This document shows positions 39,005-49,304 of a stretch of 64,000 nt of DNA, piece by piece; the stretch's first letter is position 1, and the number at the start of each line of letters is the position of its first letter. The position numbers and the translations under genes were made by a program. The notes below the pieces were generated by a model. That model did no database searches. It saw nothing but the letters and a program-made list of their open reading frames with translations, and had not been told where the DNA came from. This DNA is from Rickettsia canadensis str. McKiel (GTDB taxonomy: Bacteria > Pseudomonadota > Alphaproteobacteria > Rickettsiales > Rickettsiaceae), in NCBI RefSeq assembly GCF_000014345.1, contig NC_009879.1, positions 511,501 through 575,500 on the forward strand, in the 5' to 3' direction.

Positions 39005-39370
39005 TGTGGTTTTATAGATTTATTACTTTATCCTTAGCAACTAGTTTTGCTTTATCAATAATCTTATTGACTAATAATGGTAGATTAAATTTCTTTAACT
39101 CTATAGAATAAAGGTCTGTACTACTATGTAAATTTTACTTAATTTAATAACTTAGCAGGCTTTGTGTATTATCTATATAATTCTTTTTTTGCAAGTCATC
39201 CTCTTAACTTATGCAGTACTGCTACTAATGCACAGATTGTATTAAAGGGTATCTTTAAATTATATACTATATTTTGTATGAGATTATTATTAATGTATTC
39301 CACTTGGCTTAACTTATCTGTTGTGTTTTGTAGTTTTGCTTTACACCTATATTGTATCATAATAATTTCC
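39005..39370 (-). pseudogene. Remnant of a histidine kinase (mobile-element cargo)
   Basis: Minus-strand pieces read KLQNTTDKLSQVEYINNNLI, QNIVYNLKIPFNTICALVAV (compare the H-box SHELRTPLNTI, with His replaced by Tyr), then YSIELKKFNLPLLVNKII and DKAKLVAKDKVINL, the stretch that follows the H-box in HisKA proteins. Separated by stops and frame changes. Kinases of this sort are known RAGE cargo; the call rests on short motifs. Confidence 0.5.
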
Positions 39371-39883
39371 TGCTAAATGGTTTATGTCATCTTTCTTATT
39401 AGATTCTGATACAAATGATGGCATTAATGTAACAGATATTGGTGATAATTGGATTTGCCAATTATGTTTGCGAGTATTCTCAAGCTGATTGTTATCTTGT
39501 GTTTGATCTTTGTTATCAATTATTATAATGTACCCCTTGCTATTTTGGTTATAAAAATGTTAGCATAGAGGTTAAATGTTGGGATTTCATAGTTTTAACT
39601 TAATCTCTATGCTTGATACTATACTTATGTAACATCACCTAACAGATATCCTAACTATTTTTGGAAGTACAGAGGATCTAAGAGCTTTTTTAACAGATTT
39701 TTATACAATTGGGGTAAACAGCTGCATAACTAAGACACTCCTAAATTACACTGTGTTGGTTCAACTCTTGATCCAAAGTAGTATTAATTACAAGACATCA
39801 TAAATACCTTTGAATACAGCATTGTGTTGGCATTTAAGCCTACTTTTTGATATAATTTTTAGTAGAAATAAAAAGATAAATTA
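39371..39883. other. Decayed sequence between kinase and methylase remnants
   Basis: No gene can be followed. A few short protein-like stretches occur on both strands, for example minus-strand HQYLLH and plus-strand STEDLRAFLTDFYTIGVN near 39660, but none that I can assign. Confidence 0.4.
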
Positions 39884-40352
39884 ATGATTATATCAATAAA
39901 GAATTTATATAAACCATAACCATTCTTGCAATGGGTTGGTGGTAAAAATCGTTGATCAACTAGTTAAATTTATTCCTGCGAATTAAGTAACTACTATGCA
40001 CCATGCCTTGGTGGTGGAATGGCCTTATGCTTTCACATTAGGGATAAGTTTAAACAATGCTATTTACCTGATATTAATCTAGAGCTAGTTACCAGCTACA
40101 ACATGATAAAGAAGAATCCTGATGAAATTAGTAAATTACTAGACTCCCATAAAGAACGACATTCTAAAAAGCATTATTACCAGGTTAGAAGTAACAATGA
40201 TAGTAATGATCCAGTAACCACTACTACAAGATTTATATTTATCTATCTTAATAGATATTCATTTTAAAGGCATTTACCAGGTTCATATCAACGGGAAACC
40301 AGCTCAAACTGTCTCTGGCAGGAATTATAGTAAATTTGATATTGCTTCTGTG
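39884..40352 (+). pseudogene. D12-class (Dam-like) adenine DNA methyltransferase, decayed
   Basis: Plus-strand reading gives IISIKNLYKP-stop-PFLQWVGGKNR, the PFLKWAGGK SAM-binding signature of D12 methylases. It continues NYYAPCLGGGMALCFHIRDK, CYLPDINLELVTSYNMIKKN, RSNNDSNDPVTTTTRFIFIY, LNRYSF and GKPAQTVSGRNYSKF. Stops and frame changes occur, and the catalytic DPPY region is missing because the sequence passes into the next remnant. It was carried as mobile-element cargo. Confidence 0.75.
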
Positions 40353-40815
40353 GATGATGGTAGCTCATCTTGATCAATTTTGTTAAAAATTTCACTAGAT
40401 CTAGATTTATTAGATATACCTTTATCATCTATATATATTATATATATTTTGTCATCCAAATTTTTTTGGGGTTGACACCAAATTTCTTTGGGCTTTACCC
40501 TAAACTTTCTTGGAGCTAAAAAAATCTTTATCATTTCCGTGTGGTATTTTGCTAGCAGCAGCTTGAAAATTTCTAACTAGCTTAATATAAGAAGTATTAT
40601 AGCATTTAATGCCATATTTATAACTATCGTCGCTCTCCTTTGTACACTTCAATAAAAAGCCACTCTTTTTAACTAGTAAGCATTGTCTTACAGACATACT
40701 CCTAGAGACTCTTTAAAGAACTGATATGTTTCTTGGAGTTCAGCGATACTATTGTTTTAATAGATTTACATGTGAAAGAGTATTAGAGATAGAAGCTGCC
40801 TTAAGGATTACTTAA
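40325..40815 (-). pseudogene. Replication-initiator-like gene remnant, copy 1
   Basis: Minus-strand fragments ECTKESDDSYKYGIKCYN, TSYIKLVRNFQAAASKIPHG, KKFGVNPKKIW and ISNKSRSSE align part by part with the plus-strand gene at 44.9-45.3 kb (KYGIKCRNNPCIKLARNFQP, ASNKIPSKNEK). DNA identity also extends upstream of the coding part (cagcttctatctctaata). It starts about 60 bases 3' of tRNA-Ala and reads away from it. A DnaA N-terminal-domain-type replication protein is suspected, from the better copy. Confidence 0.6.
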
Positions 40816-40873
40816 TATCTACCATTATGAGATGCAAGATAACCCCATTCAGTGGAGATAAGGTTATTTCATG

Positions 40874-40949
40874 TGGTGGAGCCAGGGGGGATCGAACCCC
40901 CGACCTCTTGAATGCCATTCAAACACTCTACCAACTGAGCTATGACCCC
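40874..40949 (-). tRNA. tRNA-Ala (anticodon GGC)
   Basis: Seventy-six bases with encoded CCA on the minus strand. The acceptor GGGGTCA pairs with TGGCTCC using two G-T pairs; the anticodon loop ATGGCAT gives GGC. Mobile-element remnants begin just beyond its 3' end. Confidence 0.95.
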
Positions 40950-41123
40950 AATAACAGATTAATTGCCTTATACCATAATAATCAAATTAAATCTATAATA
41001 TTTTTTGTAAAATCTAATTTTGACCTTTTAATATGGGACTATTAATAATTGATAATTAAAGAGATTTATAGACAAAAATTAGTAAGATGTTTGCAGCTAA
41101 AAAGCATGTAATTAACTTTAAAA

Positions 41124-41729
41124 TTATTTTGTTAATAATCCCGTAGCATTTCTAGAAGAAATTATATTATCTACTATTCCAAATTTTTTTGCTTCTTCCG
41201 GTGACATGAAATTATCGCGTTCCATGCTTTTTTCGATATGTTTTACATCTTGTCCGGTATGTTTACTGTATAATTCGTTAAGTAACCTTTTGATTTTTAG
41301 GGTTTCTTGAGCATGAATTTCTATATCGGTAGCTTGTCCTTGATAACCTCCTGACGGTTGATGGATCATAATACGGCTGTGAGGTAAACTATAACGCATT
41401 CCCTTTTCGCCCCCGCAAAGTAAAAATGAACCCATAGAACAAGCTTGACCTATGCATAGTGTAGCCACTTTAGGCTTTATATATTGCATTGTGTCATAAA
41501 TAGCAAGACCTGCGGTTACAACGCCTCCAGGGGAATTGATATACATATATATATCTTTTTTAGGATTTTCTGCTTCAAGAAACAGTAATTGTGCAACGAT
41601 TAAGTTTGCCATATGATCTTCAACAGTACTACATACAAAGATTATACGCTCTTTTAACAATCTTGAATATATATCATAAGCACGTTCACCACGTGATGTT
41701 TGTTCAATTACTATCGGTACATACGACAT
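41124..41729 (-). CDS. clpP: ATP-dependent Clp protease proteolytic subunit
   Basis: Serine peptidase of 201 residues forming the 14-subunit chamber used with ClpX/ClpA. The catalytic Ser is in [15 protein letters not shown] (about residue 98) and the catalytic His in [20 protein letters not shown] (about 123). Asp lies further along, in the [20 protein letters not shown] region. Normal length. It lies 138 bases from rpsA with a palindromic element between. Confidence 0.97.
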   Translation of the reverse strand: MSYVPIVIEQTSRGERAYDIYSRLLKERIIFVCSTVEDHMANLIVAQLLFLEAENPKKDIYMYINSPGGVVTAGLAIYDTMQYIKPKVATLCIGQACSMGSFLLCGGEKGMRYSLPHSRIMIHQPSGGYQGQATDIEIHAQETLKIKRLLNELYSKHTGQDVKHIEKSMERDNFMSPEEAKKFGIVDNIISSRNATGLLTK

Positions 41730-41770
41730 TAATATTTTCTCCTGAAATTGATGAGTTAAATTAAAAGTGT

Positions 41771-41847
41771 GTCATATCGTGATTTATTCACAGGATTCAA
41801 AGAAAGATTAAACAAAACTGGATACTGTGCTCAATCCACAGTATGAC
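41771..41847. repeat. Rickettsia palindromic element
   Basis: Begins gtcatatcgtgatttattca and ends gctcaatccacagtatgac; the gtcata/tatgac ends and the inner ggattc/aatcc pair invertedly. Located between rpsA and clpP. Confidence 0.7.
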
Positions 41848-41866
41848 AAATTGGACAAAAAAGCTT

Positions 41867-43573
41867 CTACTTCTTATCTTCTAAAACATTAGCAAGTATA
41901 TCTCCCATATTGGTAGTATTATCACTGGAACCATATTCTTTGAGAACTGTTTGACGTTCTGCTATTTTATGAGCTTTTACCGATAATAAAATTCTATCGG
42001 TTGATTTCTCGATAGAAATAACTTTTGCTTCTATTTCTTCATCTACTTTAAACATTTCAGGTTTCTGCTCATCTTTTTCATCTGATAATTCAGTACTTTT
42101 AATAAAACCTGCTACTTCATTGTTTAATAGTACTTCGAGTCCATCATCTTTAATTGCTGTTATCAAACCTTTAACTATTGTGCCTTTCTTATATTTGTCA
42201 CTGATTTCTTGATATGGATTTTGTGACAATTGTTTTATACCTAAACTTACTTGTTCTTTTTCAATATTAATAGCTAAAACTTTGCATTCTATTTCATCAC
42301 CTTTCTTATATGATTTTAGCAGGTCCATTCCCTTATTGTCCCAGCTAATATCACCTTCATGAATCATGCCGTCCATATTATTACCAAGTGCAACAAAAAT
42401 ACCGAAATCCGTAATATTTCTAATCGGTGCTTTAATTACAGTACCGACAGGATTATTTTCGGCAAATTTTATTAAAGGATTTTCTTGGCATTGTTTAATA
42501 CTTAAAGAAACACGATGCTTTTCAGTATCAACCTCTAAAACTACAAATTCTACTTCTTGTCCTATAGTTAGAGTTTTTCTAGGATTTTGATTACATTTTA
42601 ACCAACTAATTTCACTTGAATGTACAAGCCCTTCAAGTCCGTCTTTTAATTCTATAAATACGCCGTAATCAGCAAAATTTGTAACTTTACCGGTCATTTT
42701 TTTACCGACAGGGAATTCTTCTTTAATTACTTCCCATGGATTAGAATCAAGTTGTTTTATACCAAGTGATATCCTTTTGGTTTTTTCATCAAACTTAATA
42801 ACCATTACTTTAACCTTTTGATTAAATTCTAACACTTCTGAAGGATGGTTAACCCTTCCCCAAGAAATATCGGTTAAATGTAATAAACCGTCAACGCTGC
42901 CAAGATCGATAAATGCACCGTAATCAGTAATATTTTTTACGGTTCCTTCTAAAATCATTCCTTCTTTAATTTTAGACAACATCTCGTCTCTAGCTTCAGC
43001 ACGTGACTCTTCTAATATGGCTCTTCTAGAAACGACTATATTACCAAGCTTTTTATCCATGCTTAAAATTTTAAACGGTTGCTTGATATGCATTATAGAA
43101 GTAGGATCTTTAATAGGTCTCACGTCAACTTGGCTTCCCGGTAAAAATGCTACTACACCGGATAAATCTACGGTAAACCCTCCTTTCACGCGACCGAAAA
43201 TCGTACCATCGACAAACTCGCCCTTAGAACACATAATTTCTAGTTGTCCCCATAATTCTTCTTTAACTGCTTTTTCACGGCTCAATATTGTTTTACCGTT
43301 ACGTCCCTCAATTTTCTCGATGTAAACTTCCACTACGTCCCCAACTTCAGGTAAAGATAGAAATTCAGACTTAAGTATTCTACCTTCATTCTTTAATCCA
43401 ACGTCAACAATAACCATATCGTTTTTTATTTCGATTACTTGACCTTTAACTACCGTTTTTTCTTTTATATGACTTGTATCAACGGTTTCAAGCATTTTAG
43501 ACAAATCTTCTGCAAATTCGTAGTTAATTGCTGCAAGTTGTGGAACAAATCGTTGTTTTAGTTTTATTGACAT
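41867..43573 (-). CDS. rpsA: 30S ribosomal protein S1
   Basis: mRNA-binding ribosomal protein of 568 residues with six S1 (OB-fold) repeats. Clear examples are [40 protein letters not shown] and [20 protein letters not shown]. Each is followed by a [18 protein letters not shown] end. Length is normal for alphaproteobacteria. The order cmk-rpsA is the widespread bacterial arrangement and suggests co-transcription from cmk, with a gap of about 150 bases. Confidence 0.97.
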   Translation of the reverse strand: MSIKLKQRFVPQLAAINYEFAEDLSKMLETVDTSHIKEKTVVKGQVIEIKNDMVIVDVGLKNEGRILKSEFLSLPEVGDVVEVYIEKIEGRNGKTILSREKAVKEELWGQLEIMCSKGEFVDGTIFGRVKGGFTVDLSGVVAFLPGSQVDVRPIKDPTSIMHIKQPFKILSMDKKLGNIVVSRRAILEESRAEARDEMLSKIKEGMILEGTVKNITDYGAFIDLGSVDGLLHLTDISWGRVNHPSEVLEFNQKVKVMVIKFDEKTKRISLGIKQLDSNPWEVIKEEFPVGKKMTGKVTNFADYGVFIELKDGLEGLVHSSEISWLKCNQNPRKTLTIGQEVEFVVLEVDTEKHRVSLSIKQCQENPLIKFAENNPVGTVIKAPIRNITDFGIFVALGNNMDGMIHEGDISWDNKGMDLLKSYKKGDEIECKVLAINIEKEQVSLGIKQLSQNPYQEISDKYKKGTIVKGLITAIKDDGLEVLLNNEVAGFIKSTELSDEKDEQKPEMFKVDEEIEAKVISIEKSTDRILLSVKAHKIAERQTVLKEYGSSDNTTNMGDILANVLEDKK

Positions 43574-43725
43574 ATTTTTCTCGTAATATTAGCTAAAGTG
43601 CTAAACTAATACAAATTTTTAAAAAGGTTAATAAAATGATATTGTAAAATAAATAATGACTATAATATATAATTTATTTGGCAATACCAATAAAATTGAA
43701 TAAAACAACCTAGCACTTTTTCAAG

Positions 43726-44382
43726 TTATTTTATTATTTGCATATAATGAGTTATTTCTTCTACGACTTCTATAGCTGAAAGCTTTGAAGTATCGATAAT
43801 TAAAGCATCTGAAGCTGGTAATAACGGTGCTACTTTTCGTTCTTTATCTCTTTTATCCCGCAAAATGATTTGCTGTAAAATCTCATCGAGTATACATGCT
43901 TTTCCTTTTGCTTGCAACTGCTTATATCGTCTTTCAGCCCTGATGTCCGGATTTGCAGTTATAAAAATTTTTAAATCGGCATCAGGTGCAACAACGGTTC
44001 CTATATCCCTACCCTCCATAATAATTCTTGGCGTTGTTTTTACTAGATTAATCAGATATTTGTTTAGATTATTTCTAACTTCACTTATTACGGCAATTTG
44101 CGATGCTATATCTCCTATATTCTCGTTCTCTAAATCAAGATTATTATCGAGTTTTAATCTTTTAGATAAAGCAATTACTGCATCGATATCAGTGATATCT
44201 ATTTTTTGACTAATACAGTCAAAAGTAAGCTGCCTATAAACAATACTTGATTGAAAATATTTAAGAGAAAATTTCTTTGCAAGCATTAAACCGATAGTCC
44301 CTTTACCTGAAGCAGCAGGACCATCAAGAGAAATAGTAAAATTTTGAGAAATATCAAAGGCTTTAGTTTTTAAATCCATCAT
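43726..44382 (-). CDS. cmk: Cytidylate kinase
   Basis: Phosphorylates CMP/dCMP. The 219 residues carry the P-loop [33 protein letters not shown] and [12 protein letters not shown], with [20 protein letters not shown] near the C-terminus. An in-frame ATG ten codons upstream gives [10 protein letters not shown], which is hydrophobic and does not match the family. The internal ATG-ATG, giving [11 protein letters not shown], is preferred as start. No strong ribosome binding site is visible for either. Confidence 0.93.
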   Translation of the reverse strand: MMDLKTKAFDISQNFTISLDGPAASGKGTIGLMLAKKFSLKYFQSSIVYRQLTFDCISQKIDITDIDAVIALSKRLKLDNNLDLENENIGDIASQIAVISEVRNNLNKYLINLVKTTPRIIMEGRDIGTVVAPDADLKIFITANPDIRAERRYKQLQAKGKACILDEILQQIILRDKRDKERKVAPLLPASDALIIDTSKLSAIEVVEEITHYMQIIK

Positions 44383-44628
44383 AAAATTATAGGCTATCCA
44401 CACCAATGGCAAATTATATTTGTTAATTTGCTACCACATAAAAATTGTAAAAATTGTGGGTTGATACTAGTCTTTATCCCGATTTCAAAATAATATATTA
44501 ATATTCAATATTTTAATCGAATAGCGCATTATTGCATAATCCACTATTCACATAAATTCAATTCAATAATAAAATATTATAAGTAAAGCTTGAAATCTAG
44601 TACATTATGCAATAAATATAGAATTTAA

Positions 44629-44705
44629 GGGTGATTAGCTTAGTTGGTTAGAGCATTACGTTGACATCGTAAAGGTCAGAGGTTCAATCCCTCTATCGCC
44701 CACCA
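44629..44705 (+). tRNA. tRNA-Val (anticodon GAC)
   Basis: Seventy-seven bases with encoded CCA. The acceptor GGGTGAT pairs with ATCGCCC; the anticodon stem TTACG/CGTAA closes loop TTGACAT, giving GAC. Conjugative-element remnants begin on its 3' side, as expected if this tRNA served as an attachment site. Confidence 0.96.
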
Positions 44706-44859
44706 CCTTATCTCCTAGCTTTTTTTAATATACCGATTTTGCCTCCATACTCCTTATGCTCACTATATGCTCATCGCATTTTACTAATGATTGTGCAACA
44801 CATAATTTTGATTATCAAAAGCAAATAATTTTCTATAATTTTGTTGGCAATTTTATTCC

Positions 44860-46192
44860 TCCTGAATGGAGTAATCTCTCATATCATAACGGAAAAATAT
44901 TAAGTAAAACTGCAGACAGCTTCTATCTCTAATAGTCTTTCGCTTGCAAATCTATCATAATAATAGCATTGATGAACTTAAGGAAACTTATCATTTCTTT
45001 CAAGAAGAACACTTAGGTGTTTGTCAAGAACGTGTAAGACAATATATATTTGAGTTACAAAAAAGTGGCTTTATTCAAGTTTACAACGCAACAGTTGTTA
45101 AATATGGCATTAAATGCCGTAATAATCCTTGTATTAAGCTAGCTCGAAATTTCCAACCTGCTTCTAATAAAATACCATCTAAAAATGAAAAAATTTTGAC
45201 TCAACCCCAAAAAAGTTTGGACCACTCTCTATATATAGATAATAATAAAAATATATCTAATAAATCTAGATATACTGAATCTACAATTTTGCAAAATGAA
45301 AAAGATAAATGCAGTCAAAATGCAGAAAATTAGTTACAACAACAAAAACTTGAAGCAAATTCACAATGTAATAGCATAAAACCAGTACACGATGAACAAC
45401 AAGGCGATAATATTAGTGCATATCTAGAGCACTGATAGCATACCAGGAGCTACACAAATTAACACTACACTGCAAGTAGTTATTGATAAAATCTCTAAAC
45501 AATATAATTCTACTTCTACAGAATCAAGCACTAATAATAATGCTGGTTCAAAAGACAAAAATTAATAGATTTTTATCCATTAAGTCGTCAATAAGATGGC
45601 AATTTACTCTAGATAAAATCAAATAGAGCATTTAATCTTGATTCTATCAATCAATTGCTCTTAAAGCTTGCAGGAAAATATTCTCATCATCATTTTGGTC
45701 ATAAGAAAGTCCTGATGGATTATATGGCTAAGGCGTTATTGCAAACAAGCACAACTGAAACGTAAAATAATCGGCGTTTTTGATTCTGATATAGCTTATG
45801 AATTACTAAGCTCTTGCTGCTTTATTGGCATAGTTGATAATTAATATAAGATAAAACTGTTAAACATATTAAGCTTTCAGAAAATACACAAGATCAGATA
45901 CTACAGCAAGTACAAATGATCTATGGCAATAGTATTGGAAAGTTGCACATTATAGCATTTACTGAGCTTGAGGCAAAGCAGAATAATACTGAAGATGAAA
46001 CGCAAAATTATTTATCACAGCTCAGTAAACAATTTAATCCTGATACAATATGGTACAGGGTGCGGTATTCAGTGTTATAACAAACATATTGATTCTAGTG
46101 TATTCAGTAAATTAGTAGTGACAGAAGAAGATATAGATAATAAGAAACTAATCCTTAAATTTCCACATCAGCTTTCTATGATTACTATGTGA
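44860..46192 (+). pseudogene. Replication-initiator-like gene, copy 2 (DnaA N-terminal-domain type?)
   Basis: Starts with IPPEWSNLSYHNGKILSKTA, then a 129-codon open part (44944-45333) with HTH-like CQERVRQYIFELQKSGFIQV and KYGIKCRNNPCIKLARNFQP. It continues in broken frames with FNLDSINQLLLKLAGKYSHH, LSQLSKQFNPDTIWYRVRYS and EEDIDNKKLILKFPHQLSMI, which resembles the end of a DnaA N-terminal domain. Several stops and frameshifts. It lies 3' of tRNA-Val and reads away from it. The homolog at 40.3-40.8 kb has the same relation to tRNA-Ala. The stretch 44706-44860 between tRNA and gene shows nothing else. Confidence 0.6.
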
Positions 46193-46328
46193 GAAATAAT
46201 TGTATGCAGGATTTAGATAAGGCTTTTAAGGCTCAAGTTTTTACTTTTGAATTGATGAAATTTCAAAATAATTAAAGCTGTTTTATAATTTAGAAAATAA
46301 TAATAGCTAACTGATTGAGTTATGGTAG

Positions 46329-46709
46329 ATTTCAGTACTTACAGATAGAGGAACAGAATATTGTGGAAAGGTAGAACGTCATGCTTTTGAGTTATATTTG
46401 GCTATAGAAAATATTGATCATACTAAAACTAAAGCTCGTTCCCCTCAAACTAATGGAATATGCGAAAGATTACATAGAACTTTGAAAGATGAGTTTTATG
46501 ATATTGCATTCTGTAAAAAGATTTATAACTCATTAGAGGATTTACAGATTGACTTAGATCAATATTTAAACAAATATAACAATACTAGACCTCATTCTGG
46601 AAAGTTCTGTTACGGAAAAACTCCTATGCAAACTTTTAAGGATAGCATCAAAATTGCTAAAGATAAGTCTATTAATTCTTACTTATCTGACAGCTCTTTT
46701 GCTGCTTAA
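46329..46709 (+). pseudogene. 3' part of an rve-type (DDE) transposase
   Basis: Open frame without a start reads SVLTDRGTEYCGKVERHAFE, with the second catalytic Asp. It continues ARSPQTNGICERLHRTLKDE, with the catalytic Glu, then LDQYLNKYNNTRPHSGKFCY and GKTPMQTF, the usual end of IS481/IS3-like transposases. The N-terminal half with the HTH and first Asp is missing, so it is a truncated insertion sequence. Confidence 0.8.
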
Positions 46710-46738
46710 TCAATCCGTGTCTATCAGATCAAGTATAT

Positions 46739-46876
46739 GGGCTGTTGAAAAGTATTGTTATACCCATATTTTCCATAGTTCATCACTGAATTTTGCTAAA
46801 TAAACTCATGTTAATATAAAACAAGAGTTTATGTTTTATAATACATTTAAATCATTTTAGAGTTTTTCAACAGTCC
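46739..46876. repeat. Short inverted-repeat element (MITE-like)
   Basis: Ends GGGCTGTTGAAAA (46739-46751) and TTTTCAACAGTCC (46864-46876) are inverted copies with one mismatch, enclosing about 110 AT-rich bases without a gene. Ends of this kind are common in insertion sequences, so it is likely a non-autonomous derivative or a solo IS remnant. Confidence 0.6.
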
Positions 46877-47470
46877 GTATAGTGTTTTACACATTATACT
46901 TGATTACTAATGATTTAAACTTAGAAGCTTCATGTTTCTACGAACTATACCAAGTTTTAGGAGTAAGATTCTTTCAAATTATCTATGTGAGTACTTTAGT
47001 AAAAAGTACATTGATAGTAGAATTTTAGTTGTTGCTAAACAAAATATCAAATTGGCTTAATTAATCCTTGAATTTACCTTTTAGATAATGGTAAAACAAA
47101 GATTGATAACAATGTTATGTTGCTGAACAAGCACAGTGGTAGGTATGAAGTACTAGCTTTTGTTTGGTGGGTCATACGGTGGTGGGAAAATCACAGATGA
47201 TATATATTATATATCGAAAGATATAGTATTACTTAGGAGTCTGTCTTGGCAGTAGATTGATAACAAAAATAATGCACTAATTCATAACATGAAGTTTAAA
47301 ATCTACATCCAAAAACAGTAATTTTTTCTAAAACTTATAAATTTTTAGACATTAAATACCTCAAAAGTGACATGTTTAAGTACTATCTAATTATTCAATT
47401 AGTCTTTTAAGACAGGTTCTTAGAAAATTTAGGTAAAAAGTATTAAAAATAATTAAGGTTGATAATTATT
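46877..47470. other. Gap before the SpoT-like gene
   Basis: Contains a short plus-strand stretch DLNLEASCFYELYQVLGVRF near 46910 and another, GGKTKIDNN, near 47095, but no gene can be traced. Presumably decayed mobile-element sequence; the last 60 bases must hold the promoter of the intact gene at 47471. Confidence 0.4.
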
Positions 47471-48178
47471 ATGAAAGATTTAAAAAATTGGCAAGATGAG
47501 TTTGAGGTATGTATTTATGCTAAGAAGCTACTGGATAAAGTAATATATTTAAATAGTATAGTAAAAGTACCACCAGTGGATGTGTTGGAGGTAAAGAAAG
47601 CTATATACTATGCAAGGAAATATCATGGCGGTCAAATGCGTCAATCAGGAGAGCTATTTTACTCACATCCGATAGAAGTAGCATATATGGTATCTGATTA
47701 CTTATTTAGAACAGATATATTAGTAACTAGTATATTGCATGATACTATAGAGGATACAGAACTTACCAAGGAGAAAATATTACAAGAATTTGGAAAGAAT
47801 ATAGCCAATCAAGTAATGGATTTAACGAGGATTAAGGAGAATGGTATAAAGATTAGTTCTGCTGAAATGGTAGAGATGTTATACAAAGAGAAGAAACATG
47901 ATGTACTTCTGATTAAGCTATTTGATAGACTGCATAACATACAGACAATAGGTGCTAAATCTCCTGAAAAAGCTAAGAAAATTGTAAATGAAACTTTAAT
48001 AAGTTTTATTGTTTTGATGCCTTACCTTGGAATTCCATCATTAGAAAAACACTTTTATCGATTATGTTTACATGCTACACATAAAAATAGATTAAAGGAA
48101 AATACATTATTTACTAATAATCTTAGAAAATTTTGGAGTTATTTTAAACACAACACTGAATCTATAAATATAATTTAG
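47471..48178 (+). CDS. Hydrolase-only SpoT/RelA-like HD protein
   Basis: A 235-residue HD-domain protein similar to the (p)ppGpp hydrolase half of SpoT. Residues seen: YARKYHGGQMRQSGELFYSH with PIEVAYMV, the metal-binding HD with ED in TSILHDTIEDTEL, and KLFDRLHNIQTI. No synthetase domain follows, so it should degrade alarmone only. The ATG (MKDLKNWQ) is preferred to an in-frame TTG four codons earlier. Fragmented spoT genes are typical cargo of rickettsial conjugative elements, but this one is intact over its domain. Confidence 0.82.
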   Translation: MKDLKNWQDEFEVCIYAKKLLDKVIYLNSIVKVPPVDVLEVKKAIYYARKYHGGQMRQSGELFYSHPIEVAYMVSDYLFRTDILVTSILHDTIEDTELTKEKILQEFGKNIANQVMDLTRIKENGIKISSAEMVEMLYKEKKHDVLLIKLFDRLHNIQTIGAKSPEKAKKIVNETLISFIVLMPYLGIPSLEKHFYRLCLHATHKNRLKENTLFTNNLRKFWSYFKHNTESINII

Positions 48179-48206
48179 CATACTACTTGATTATTTATAG
48201 AGTAGA

Positions 48207-49298
48207 TTATTTTGGTAGCAATTGAAATACTTTATGCTTTAGGTTAATTCTATTAAACGTATATATTACATGAATTTCATTGTTATCAGGACTCATAATA
48301 ATAGCAGGATATGAATATTCTTCAGACAGGATGTTACTATATTCTATATCCCCTTCAGGATAGATAGAATTTCTAATAGTGATAGGGCGCCAATTCAACC
48401 CCTCATCATAGGATGTAGCTACACTTAATATATTTCGTGATTTATGATTATTGATTACTCGATTATATGCAAGTAGCAATACGTCACTACTTAAATTAAT
48501 AGTATCAATAGCACTATCAGGATTTAATAAATTTACTGGTTCTAAATTACTCCAATATATTCCTTTATTTATAGATATTGATCTGTGTATGTAAGTAGAA
48601 ATTAAGGAATCAGTTTTTCTAGGTCTTACTAACATTATGATTTTATTTGGTAAATTACTACTAACTAAAGTTGGTTGTATAAAACCTCTGTAACCTTTTT
48701 GAAAAATTTGAGGGTTGAATGGTAATATAGGATTACTTAAATTCCATGTATGTAAATCTGATGAATATTCTATATATGAAAAGTCATCAATACAACTTTC
48801 TCGAGAACATGGAGATAAAATATTATTTTCATAAATTAGTGGTTTATTACGTGCTGGTCCTAGAATACCATGTAATAGTTCTGGTTTTTGCCATGTTAAT
48901 CCTCGATCATAAGAACGAGATAGTATTCCACTCCATGTTCTTGGATAAGGTCCGATTTTACTAAAAATTAGCAACTGATTATTAAAGAAAGTTATTACTG
49001 GATTTCCACAACTGATTATCCCATTATCTTGTTTAAGAGGAATATGATGATCACGAAAATATTGCGGTGAAATAATTCTTTCTGGAGTAGTCCATTGATA
49101 ATGATTTTTCTTTTTAAATCCTAAACTAATCCAAATACTGTTATTTTCTTCTGACTTACCTGATTCAGATTGTGTTTTACCAAAAAATGATATTATTAAT
49201 TTTTGATCGTCAAAAGCAAATATGGTTGCAGCATGAACATCTTTTAGATCTGAATTATTTAAAATAAATTCTTCTATTTTTGTTTCTAAAATAAACAT
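48207..49298 (-). CDS. BNR/Asp-box sialidase-family protein
   Basis: A 363-residue beta-propeller enzyme of the sialidase superfamily (BNR type). The N-terminal VHAATIFAFDDQKLIISFFG and ENNSIWISLG, then the arginine-containing GPARNKPLIYENNILSPCSR, match the conserved blades. Asp-boxes are SYDRGLTW (about 129-136), SINKGIYW and SYDEGLNW. No signal peptide is visible, so it would act in the cytosol unless exported otherwise. It starts six bases after the MFS gene stop, so the two form an operon. Activity on sialic acid is inferred; other glycosidase or lyase roles exist in this superfamily. Confidence 0.82.
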   Translation of the reverse strand: MFILETKIEEFILNNSDLKDVHAATIFAFDDQKLIISFFGKTQSESGKSEENNSIWISLGFKKKNHYQWTTPERIISPQYFRDHHIPLKQDNGIISCGNPVITFFNNQLLIFSKIGPYPRTWSGILSRSYDRGLTWQKPELLHGILGPARNKPLIYENNILSPCSRESCIDDFSYIEYSSDLHTWNLSNPILPFNPQIFQKGYRGFIQPTLVSSNLPNKIIMLVRPRKTDSLISTYIHRSISINKGIYWSNLEPVNLLNPDSAIDTINLSSDVLLLAYNRVINNHKSRNILSVATSYDEGLNWRPITIRNSIYPEGDIEYSNILSEEYSYPAIIMSPDNNEIHVIYTFNRINLKHKVFQLLPK

Positions 49299-49304
49299 GA
49301 TGTT

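Noticed and set aside
40827..41045. Plus-strand frame with GGARGDRTPDLLNAIQTLYQ
   Set aside because: It is the antisense translation of tRNA-Ala, not a gene.
43017..43325. 102-codon plus-strand frame inside rpsA
   Set aside because: Antisense to conserved S1 repeats; typical by-product of the codon pattern.
43865..44209. 114-codon plus-strand frame inside cmk
   Set aside because: Antisense to conserved cytidylate kinase motifs; no other evidence.
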